From assembly GCA_905236775.1 (NCBI GenBank), contig CAJOOM010000115.1:1-37492 (forward strand): DNA of 37,492 nt. The letters run 5' to 3'. Origin of the DNA: Candidatus Gastranaerophilales bacterium (GTDB lineage: Bacteria; Cyanobacteriota; Vampirovibrionia; Gastranaerophilales; Gastranaerophilaceae). Below the pieces are notes generated by a model. That model was given only the letters and a program-made list of their open reading frames with translations. It had not been told where the DNA came from and did no database searches. Below, piece by piece: positions 30,544 through 37,492 of this stretch; position 1 is the first letter of the stretch, and every line of letters begins with the position of its first letter. Made by a program: the position numbers and the translations under genes.

Positions 30544-32025
30544 TTATATTCTAAGCAATATTCCGTAGCCTTTTATGCGTTTATTATTTTTGTCTTTTGG
30601 ATTTATTTTTAAATAATTTTTTAAAGTTTTCCTCGCTTTAAAGTACTTCTTTTCCTTTATATATGCGTTTGTTAAAGGAATTACATAATCTATATTATTA
30701 GGATTATTCTTAATGAGTTCATTATATATTTTAATGCTTTCATCGAGTTTGTTTTCCTTGGAATATATTTCTGCTTCTAATACTTTTAACTCATTATCTT
30801 CATTGATTTCTTTCGCTTTTTTTATATAATTGCGAGCAAGTTCATAATTCCCATCATAATAACTTGTTACAGCTAAATTGAAATAAACCATATATTTTGT
30901 ATCATCATTATTCGCAAGTTTTAAAGCCTTTTCTAAATAAGTCATTGCTGCGATATATTTTTTCTTATTTAAAAGAGTTTGTGCTAAATCGATATAGCCG
31001 GACGGTATATTTGGTGCCTTTCTTATGTAATTTTTTGCTTCTAAAACTTTGCTGTCATTTATTTCGTCTTCATTTCCTATTACAACATATGGAATAAAAT
31101 CGTATTTTAAATCTTTGGCATTTGTAATATCAGGTTGAATTTTGTAAAACAGTTCTAATGTTTTTTTGTCAGCTTCAGTCAAAAACTTTCTGCCATCATT
31201 GTTCATAACTTCCATATCTTTTGACATATACATTATATTTTCTTTATCAAAACTATGACCTAAAAAACCTAAAGCGTGAAATATCTCGTGCAATGCAGTA
31301 TTATACATTTGATTTGGAGTAAACATGTTGCCTTCTAAGTCATAAATGTTCAAGTTCATAGTCATATGTTCTAACTTGTCATGATTTATTAACGGAACAG
31401 TTGAAGCTATAACATATTTACGTCCATATTGCGTATCTTGAATTTTAGTATAATTAAAGCTTACTATAATATCTGCTTTTGAGTTATTAATTTTATCAAA
31501 CTGTATCTTATAAGAACTGGCTTTTTCCCAGGTATTAAAGGCATTATTAACAGAATTAATGACATCTTTAGAAACATTGTTTGAATTTATAAAAGTATAT
31601 GTAATGGGCATTTTACCCCAGTGTACAATTTTATTGTTGTATGTAGCTTGTTTTATATAATTATCTGCATATTTATTATTTATTTCATTTTTAAAGCTTT
31701 TTAAAAAATATTTAGCAGAATCAGAGGATGAATCTTGAATTTCACCTGTTGCAAATTCTACAAGTTTTTTTTGAGCCGAAATAGTTAGCGGAGAATTTAT
31801 AAGAGAATTTACATATGCTTTTCTAAAATTAGAGTCAACATTTCCCAATTGGTATGATTTTTCGTAAAATTCTTGTGCTTTTACGTAATTTCCATTTTTT
31901 GAATATTTATATCCTAAATTAGCATAGTGTCCTGCTTTATTTGAATCAGAAAGAAACATATGAAATATAAAAAACAAAATTAAAATTAAAAATGTAATTT
32001 TAACCCAATGTTTCTGTAAGTTCAT
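30544..32025 (-). CDS. TM-anchored matrixin-like zinc metalloprotease with TPR repeats
   Basis: N-terminal TM; HEIFHALGFLGHS (HExxHxxGxxH) plus IMYMS Met-turn; TPR-like repeats at both ends. Confidence 0.85.
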   Translation of the reverse strand: MNLQKHWVKITFLILILFFIFHMFLSDSNKAGHYANLGYKYSKNGNYVKAQEFYEKSYQLGNVDSNFRKAYVNSLINSPLTISAQKKLVEFATGEIQDSSSDSAKYFLKSFKNEINNKYADNYIKQATYNNKIVHWGKMPITYTFINSNNVSKDVINSVNNAFNTWEKASSYKIQFDKINNSKADIIVSFNYTKIQDTQYGRKYVIASTVPLINHDKLEHMTMNLNIYDLEGNMFTPNQMYNTALHEIFHALGFLGHSFDKENIMYMSKDMEVMNNDGRKFLTEADKKTLELFYKIQPDITNAKDLKYDFIPYVVIGNEDEINDSKVLEAKNYIRKAPNIPSGYIDLAQTLLNKKKYIAAMTYLEKALKLANNDDTKYMVYFNLAVTSYYDGNYELARNYIKKAKEINEDNELKVLEAEIYSKENKLDESIKIYNELIKNNPNNIDYVIPLTNAYIKEKKYFKARKTLKNYLKINPKDKNNKRIKGYGILLRI

Positions 32026-32578
32026 TATTTACACCCTCGTTAGCAGTAACATCAGAATTGCCGTCTTCCGGCTCATCTTTAACACCATTATCGATATTTA
32101 ATGTTTTTACTAAAGCTCTTATATCACCTTTTAATTTAAAATATTCAGCAAATTTAGGTGTAGTTTTAATATTATATGAGCGTCCGTTTTTATCTTTATG
32201 ACGTGAGATTAAACCTTTTTCTATTAACTCTTGAACATGTTCATAAGCATTTGAACCTCTTAAATCTTTTAGCAAAGACTGCCTTATTGGTTCCTTTAGC
32301 GCGATTACTGTTAATGTTTTTAATACAGGCGGTTTAAGTTCAACAGGACATAACTTTTCTACAATATCCAAATGTTCTTGCTTAACTTGAAGTATATATC
32401 CGTTTTCATCATCTATTTCAAGCGCGCCTTCTCTTGATGCGTAATCCATTATTAACTCTAATAAAGCTTCTTCTACAGCTTCCGGCTCTTCTTCAAGTAT
32501 TTCTGCAATTTCATTAACTTGCAAAACTCGTGCAGTAACAAACAGAACCGCTTCAATCCTGGACTTTAACTGTTCCAT
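32000..32578 (-). CDS. scpB: Segregation and condensation protein B
   Basis: SRIEAVLFVTARVLQVNEIAEIL, LKTLTVIALKEPIRQSLLKDLRGSNAYEHVQELIEKGLI. Confidence 0.92.
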   Translation of the reverse strand: MEQLKSRIEAVLFVTARVLQVNEIAEILEEEPEAVEEALLELIMDYASREGALEIDDENGYILQVKQEHLDIVEKLCPVELKPPVLKTLTVIALKEPIRQSLLKDLRGSNAYEHVQELIEKGLISRHKDKNGRSYNIKTTPKFAEYFKLKGDIRALVKTLNIDNGVKDEPEDGNSDVTANEGVNNELTETLG

Positions 32579-33443
32579 TTTCTACCTCTTCTTTGACTAA
32601 AACACTTTCTGTATTATCTAAATTGTCAAGTAATTCGTTTTCACTATGCTCTTCTTTAGGATGTTTAACTACGTACAAATCCGAATAAAATTCATCTTGT
32701 TCCAAATCATAATCACTTTCAACTGTTAAAAATAATAATGATATATATGCACTTATTCTATCCATACCAAGGAGAGTAAGTTCATTCAATTCTATTTTAT
32801 CTTGACGATTCAAAATCTCTTCCAAATTATCCTTAAGTCGCGCAATTCCTTGTTCTATATATTCATCGTGGGCTAGATTAATAATATCTTCCGGTGATAA
32901 TTTTGAATAGTTTTGAACCCTTCTTTTTGCTCTTTCGTGCGCATTTTTCAAAGATTGCTTTTTATCAAGCATTTCGTAAAACTCTAATTGTCTGATTAAA
33001 TCGTGTAAAGTGACAACCCTATTATGATTTAATCTGACAGAAGTTCTTCTTTGCAAAACTTCATCGATAGAGATGACATTATTTGTTGGAATATATTCAT
33101 CTTGGGTGTATTCGAGCTGCTCATCATCAGAAAAGTTTAAATTCTCTTCTTGCTGCTGAGGTGCAAAATCCAAAATATCAATTCCCTCAAGGACATTAGA
33201 TTTAAGCTTTAACAAAATTGCAGCAAAAAGAAGTGTTCTTCCGGTTAAACGTAAATTTTGAGCTTTTGATTGGAACAAATGAGTTAAATATTTATCAGTA
33301 ACATCAACAATATTGACATTCCAAGGATCAATTTTTCCTTGTTTTGCCATATTAACAAGAATCTCTATACCGTCAACTTCGGCTTCTTGTACGTAATCTT
33401 CTTGTTTTGAAATATTTGTACTTTCTAAACTATTTAAAACCAT
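32553..33443 (-). CDS. scpA: Segregation and condensation protein A
   Basis: DGIEILVNMAKQGKIDPWNVNIVDVTDKYL, AAILLKLKSNVL; overlaps scpB. Confidence 0.92.
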   Translation of the reverse strand: MVLNSLESTNISKQEDYVQEAEVDGIEILVNMAKQGKIDPWNVNIVDVTDKYLTHLFQSKAQNLRLTGRTLLFAAILLKLKSNVLEGIDILDFAPQQQEENLNFSDDEQLEYTQDEYIPTNNVISIDEVLQRRTSVRLNHNRVVTLHDLIRQLEFYEMLDKKQSLKNAHERAKRRVQNYSKLSPEDIINLAHDEYIEQGIARLKDNLEEILNRQDKIELNELTLLGMDRISAYISLLFLTVESDYDLEQDEFYSDLYVVKHPKEEHSENELLDNLDNTESVLVKEEVENGTVKVQD

Positions 33444-33691
33444 ATCACCTTATTTTTAATCATAAAAATAACTACTCTGCCTATCGTTATTTTATATCAT
33501 ATCTTTTCTTCTTAGCTCCTCTATATTAATGAAATTCTATAGAGAAAATATTTGAAATATTCGGCAAATACAATTAAATAAGCCATTCATCTTAAATTAT
33601 ATCATACAGATTCGATACGACAAAATATTTACAAATATATTTACATAGTAAGTGTCCTTTAGATTTTTTCCGCACACTCCTTGAGAATCCC

Positions 33692-33720
33692 TTGTTACAT
33701 TACTTGTTTTTTGCTAAAAT
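33692..33720 (+). promoter_or_regulatory. Promoter TTGTTA-17-TAAAAT (TGc extension) for prfB
   Basis: TTGTTA 33692-33697, spacer 17, TAAAAT 33715-33720; same hexamers and spacing as 98-126. Confidence 0.65.
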
Positions 33721-33736
33721 CGTTCTACAGAGGTGT

Positions 33737-34814
33737 ATGATGAATATAATAGAATTAAATGATAGAATTTTAAAAAATAAGGAGTATCTTTGACCTAAAT
33801 AAGTGCAAGAATGAATTGAAAGAGCTTGAAACTCGATTGCAGCAGCCTGATGTATGGTCAAATCAAAATTTAGCAAATGAGTTAGGTCAAAAAGTCAGAG
33901 AAATAAAAGATAACATAGAGAGATTTTCACGTTGGGAAAGTATTATAGAAGATGCCAAAACCGCTCAAGAAATCGGTGATGAAGAGCTTATACAAGAATC
34001 TGATACGCAGTTGATTCAGCTCGAAAAAGAACTTAATAAATATGACATTCAAAAAATGCTTTCCGGAGAATATGATGAAGCGGATGCATTCTTAACTATA
34101 AATGCGGGAGCAGGTGGAACAGATGCACAAGATTGGGCAAGCCTTCTTTTAAGAATGTATATGCGATGGGCTGAAACAAAAGGATGGAAAACAGAATTAA
34201 TTGATAAATCAGATGGTGAAGAAGCCGGAATTAAATCTGCTACAATAAAAATCATAGGGAAATATGCATACGGCTATTCAAAAGCAGAAAAAGGAGTTCA
34301 TAGACTTGTCAGAATATCACCGTTTAATGCAAATGGAAAACGTCAGACGAGTTTTGCTTCTTGTGAAGTTTCACCTATTATTCCGGATTATGAAAAAACA
34401 ATTGTAATTCCGCCGGAAGATTTAGAAGTTGATACAATGCGTTCAGGTGGTGCCGGGGGTCAAAATGTTAATAAAGTTGAAACAGCCGTAAGAATTTTGC
34501 ATAAACCGACAGGAATTGTTGTTAAATGCCAACAAGAACGTTCACAACTTCAAAACAAAGAAAATGCTATGCAGATGTTAGCCTCAAAACTTCTCGAATT
34601 AAGACAGAGAGAACATGAAAAGAAACTTGCAGAACTTAAAGGAGAATCCTTTGATATAAATTTTGGCTCTCAAATACGTTCATATGTATTTCATCCATAT
34701 AAAATGGTAAAAGATCACAGAACAGGATATGAGATGGGAAATGTCGATGCAGTTATGGACGGAGATTTAGATGGATTTATTGAGGCATATTTGAGTAGGG
34801 GAAATCAGCAGTAA
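33737..34814 (+). CDS. prfB: Peptide chain release factor 2, with programmed +1 frameshift
   Basis: Zero frame [21 protein letters not shown] (33737-33793), then +1 frame from GAC 33792 to 34814; AAGGAG TAT CTT TGA C shift site; [18 protein letters not shown]. Confidence 0.96.
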
Positions 34815-34816
34815 TA

Positions 34817-35386
34817 ATGTCACTTTTCAAATTATTTTTAATATTTATGAAAATAGGTGCAATTCTTCTGGGAGGCGGTTACGTTATTTTGCCGATTTTG
34901 CAAAGTGAATTTACTGAAAAAAAGAAAATTTTAGATAAAGACGAGTTAATAAACTATTTTGCATTATCCCAATCGTTACCGGGAATTGTAGCGGCTAATA
35001 TTTCTATGTTTATAGGGTATAAACTTAGGGGTAAAATTGGTGCTTTATGTGCTGTTTTAGGAATAATATTTGTTCCGTTTTGGACAATAGTTTTGTTAGC
35101 TTCAATACTTTCTGCTTTTATGGAAAGTCATATTATGCAAGGTGCTTTGTGGGGAATAGGCATTGCCGTTATCGCTCTTATACTTTTAACGGTTAGAGAA
35201 TTGTGGCAGAATTCACACAAAGATATTTTCTTTTATTTAATTTTTGGCTCATCTCTTGTAATTCTTGTTTTATTTAAATTATCTCCAATAAATGTTATAT
35301 TAATTTTTTCTTGTATTGGAATTTTATATAAAACTATAGAAAGAAAAATAAAAGAAAAGACTCAAAGAGGAGATAGTGAGAAATGA
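34817..35386 (+). CDS. Short-chain chromate transporter family protein (ChrA half 1)
   Basis: FLIFMKIGAILLGGGYVILPILQSEF…FALSQSLPGIVAANISMFIGYKLRG. Confidence 0.9.
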   Translation: MSLFKLFLIFMKIGAILLGGGYVILPILQSEFTEKKKILDKDELINYFALSQSLPGIVAANISMFIGYKLRGKIGALCAVLGIIFVPFWTIVLLASILSAFMESHIMQGALWGIGIAVIALILLTVRELWQNSHKDIFFYLIFGSSLVILVLFKLSPINVILIFSCIGILYKTIERKIKEKTQRGDSEK

Positions 35387-35907
35387 TTTATGTATCACTA
35401 TTTGCGGAGTTTTTTAAGATAGGATTATTTTCCTTTGGCGGAGGGTATGCTACAATTCCGTTTTTATACCATTTATCAGAGGTATACAATTGGTATTCCA
35501 TACAGGAGTTAACACAAATGACTGCAATTGCTGCAATTACTCCCGGTCCTGTCGGAATTAATGTTGCTACGTATGCAGGACTTAAAACAGCCGGAATAAT
35601 TGGTTCAATTGTGGCTACAATATCAGAGATGTTTCCGTCTTTTATATTAGTAATACTGTTGTCCAAGTTATTAAAAAAATATAATGAAAATTTTTATGTA
35701 AAATCTCTATTAAGTTCACTGAAACCAATTAGCTGCGCATTACTAGCATCTGTCTCTTATGAATTATTGTTGGGAGAAATAAATAATTTAAAAGGAATAA
35801 TTCTTTTGACAATTTTAATTCTTTTAAGTTGGAAAGGTAAAAAAGAACCAATTTTTTACATGTTAATATCAGGAAGTATTGGAGTAATAATATGTTTATT
35901 TAATTAG
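35383..35907 (+). CDS. Short-chain chromate transporter family protein (ChrA half 2)
   Basis: FFKIGLFSFGGGYATIPFLYH…AAITPGPVGINVATYAGLKTAG; ATGA overlap with half 1. Confidence 0.9.
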   Translation: MIYVSLFAEFFKIGLFSFGGGYATIPFLYHLSEVYNWYSIQELTQMTAIAAITPGPVGINVATYAGLKTAGIIGSIVATISEMFPSFILVILLSKLLKKYNENFYVKSLLSSLKPISCALLASVSYELLLGEINNLKGIILLTILILLSWKGKKEPIFYMLISGSIGVIICLFN

Positions 35908-37289
35908 TTTTGTTCCGGTTCTTCTTTTAATTCTAAAGCGCTGAACTTATATACATCCATCGTTCTTGAGAAATATTTAGGCGGTAAACCGGCTTTTTCT
36001 TTTAAAGAGTTAAAAAATATTTCTCTATCGGGAAGTTGTTCCCAAACTACAGGCAGATACACAGCTCTTCTTTCACCATCTGATATGATTACACCGTGTG
36101 GGTAAATTTTTGAAAGTAAATCTTTTTCATTTTTAAATTTTATGCGTTCTATAGACGATAAAATTGAAACCGAAATGTCTATATTTTCGAGTTCTTCTAT
36201 GGTTAGCGGCTTAAATCTGGAGTCTTGAAAAGCCGCGTTTTTTGCATTGTCTATCAAATCCAATATCAAAGGTTTTGTAGGGTATATTGAGCCTATGCAC
36301 CCTCTAAGTTGATTATTAATTTTTAATGTTACAAAAGATGCTCCATATTCTAAAAACACCGGTGGAATATGTTGCGGGATAAATTCTTCTTGATTGATTG
36401 AATAAACAATGCTTTCTCTGACAATACTAAAAATATAATCTTTGTAAAATTTTTCTATAAAGGCATTCTTGCTATCAGGATATAAAAACCAGGAACCATA
36501 CCCTACGACTCTTTGTTTATCTTCACTAACATCTCCGGAATTGTACATTTCGATACGAATTAATGAAGAGTTGTTGTTATTTGCAAATTCTAATGCACCT
36601 TTTATTCCGATTAACCCGCAAGCTTGTTCCGGTTCAAAACAGTCGATTTTTCCGAATTCTATAATATTTGCTGTGTAAGTATCGATTTGTCTGCATTGTT
36701 CGTGGGTATAGAAATGACTTAAATCAGAACTAATTACAAAAGATGAATTTTCCCAATATTCGGCAATAATATCGGCTATCATTCTGTAATCACATTTTCC
36801 GACAAGAATCGGAACGATTTTTAACTTTTTACCAATACGGACAATGTTTTTTACAAATTCTGCCGCACTTTGCTTATGTGGAAAGAAAGTATTTTGCAAT
36901 ATCGGTAATTGTACTTCTATTGCGTGTTCGTTTTCAAAAGGGGCATCAGATACAATACAAGGATATTTTTCAGCCAGTTCCTTTATTAACCTGTTGTTAA
37001 CTTCTATACTCCCTAACGGTGTATCAAAGTATGTGTATTTTGGCAGTGCAATATTTGTAAAAGTTTCGTGATGTGACGGTGCTATTATAAATATATTTTC
37101 AGCCGGCTCTAAATGTTGAAATCCGGCTACTGCAGCATGACCGGAATATTCATATCCGGCATGCGGTACTATTATGACTTTTGATTGGTATTTTATCTGC
37201 GTATCTTCTTTTAATGAGTTAAGTAAATCTCTTAATTTATTCGCATCAGACGGATAAAAACTTCCTGCAAAATTTGGTTCTTTGTTCAT
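35904..37289 (-). CDS. MEMO-AMMECR1 fusion (AmmeMemoRadiSam system A/B)
   Basis: N-term FAGSFYPSDANKLRDLL, VPHAGYEYSGHAAVAGF, APSHHE, SSDLSHF (MEMO); C-term VFLEYGASFVTLKINNQLRGCIGSIYPTKPL, DSRFKPLTIEELENIDISVSIL, HGVIISDGERRAVYLPVVWEQLPD (AMMECR1). Confidence 0.93.
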   Translation of the reverse strand: MNKEPNFAGSFYPSDANKLRDLLNSLKEDTQIKYQSKVIIVPHAGYEYSGHAAVAGFQHLEPAENIFIIAPSHHETFTNIALPKYTYFDTPLGSIEVNNRLIKELAEKYPCIVSDAPFENEHAIEVQLPILQNTFFPHKQSAAEFVKNIVRIGKKLKIVPILVGKCDYRMIADIIAEYWENSSFVISSDLSHFYTHEQCRQIDTYTANIIEFGKIDCFEPEQACGLIGIKGALEFANNNNSSLIRIEMYNSGDVSEDKQRVVGYGSWFLYPDSKNAFIEKFYKDYIFSIVRESIVYSINQEEFIPQHIPPVFLEYGASFVTLKINNQLRGCIGSIYPTKPLILDLIDNAKNAAFQDSRFKPLTIEELENIDISVSILSSIERIKFKNEKDLLSKIYPHGVIISDGERRAVYLPVVWEQLPDREIFFNSLKEKAGLPPKYFSRTMDVYKFSALELKEEPEQN

Positions 37290-37295
37290 AATCGT

Positions 37296-37301
37296 ATTAT
37301 A
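37296..37301 (-). promoter_or_regulatory. -10 TATAAT 6 nt before the MEMO-AMMECR1 ATG
   Basis: Minus-strand TATAAT-ACGATT-ATG. Confidence 0.5.
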
Positions 37302-37353
37302 GAATAATATTTATTTTATGGCAAAATTTCATTTTTTCAAAAATTTTAGGTGA

Positions 37354-37492
37354 GGATGCGGAAAAAGTCTGAAAAATGACAATTTTTCGACTTTTTCAAA
37401 TCCGGCCTAAAGTGTGTGAAACTCAGGTCGTGTGCGGGATAGCACACAACCTGAGTTGAAACCGTTCTATGGAGATTGCGAGAAAAATTTTA
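37354..37492 (-). repeat. Multi-hairpin intergenic element, copy B (truncated by the window end)
   Basis: Minus strand: …taaaatttttctCGCAATctccatagaacggttt, hairpin 1 AACTCAGGTtGTGTGC[TATCCC]GCACACgACCTGAGTT (37420-37457), spacer TTCACACACTTTA, hairpin 2 GAAAAAGTCGAAAAAT[TGTC]ATTTTTCaGACTTTTTC (37361-37397) enclosed by GGAT/ATCC. Confidence 0.8.

Noticed and set aside
33450-33690. Long scpA-prfB intergenic region considered as a 6S-like or other ncRNA
   Set aside because: Only weak short complementarity (AGTGT…ACACT) found; best explained as a divergent promoter region.

Overview
Low-GC bacterial chromosome segment, densely packed with housekeeping genes on both strands. Gene content (kdsA, cyanobacteria-like envelope and cell-division genes, many short lineage-specific proteins) suggests a Gastranaerophilales/Melainabacteria-type genome, but that taxonomy is inference. 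Recognisable genes: rpe, kdsA, a SpoIIE-type phosphatase/HATPase with a STAS partner, gyrB, murG, ftsW, murD, ruvA, two tandem 5'-nucleotidase-like genes, mutS, rnpA, rnc, cdsA, frr, pyrH, tatD, tlyA, a YkgJ-like CxxCxxCC protein, a class A PBP, a divergent PurH C-terminal-domain homologue, a TPR-matrixin-like protease, scpB, scpA, prfB (with an intact +1 frameshift site), two short ChrA proteins and a MEMO-AMMECR1 fusion. I see no tRNA, rRNA, CRISPR array, transposase or phage module. The most unusual signals are intergenic: (1) a ~160-bp multi-hairpin repeat, one complete copy at 10103-10261 and one in opposite orientation running off the window end (37354-37492), with conserved loops and spacers but compensatory stem changes, plus a truncated relative at 21876-21918; (2) four genes (rpe, mutS, tatD, MEMO-AMMECR1) whose -10-like hexamer ends exactly 6 nt before the ATG, predicting leaderless mRNAs; (3) a stand-alone AICAR-transformylase-like protein that appears to have lost the catalytic Lys-His motif. 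All calls are by eye from sequence and memory of protein families; no searches were run.
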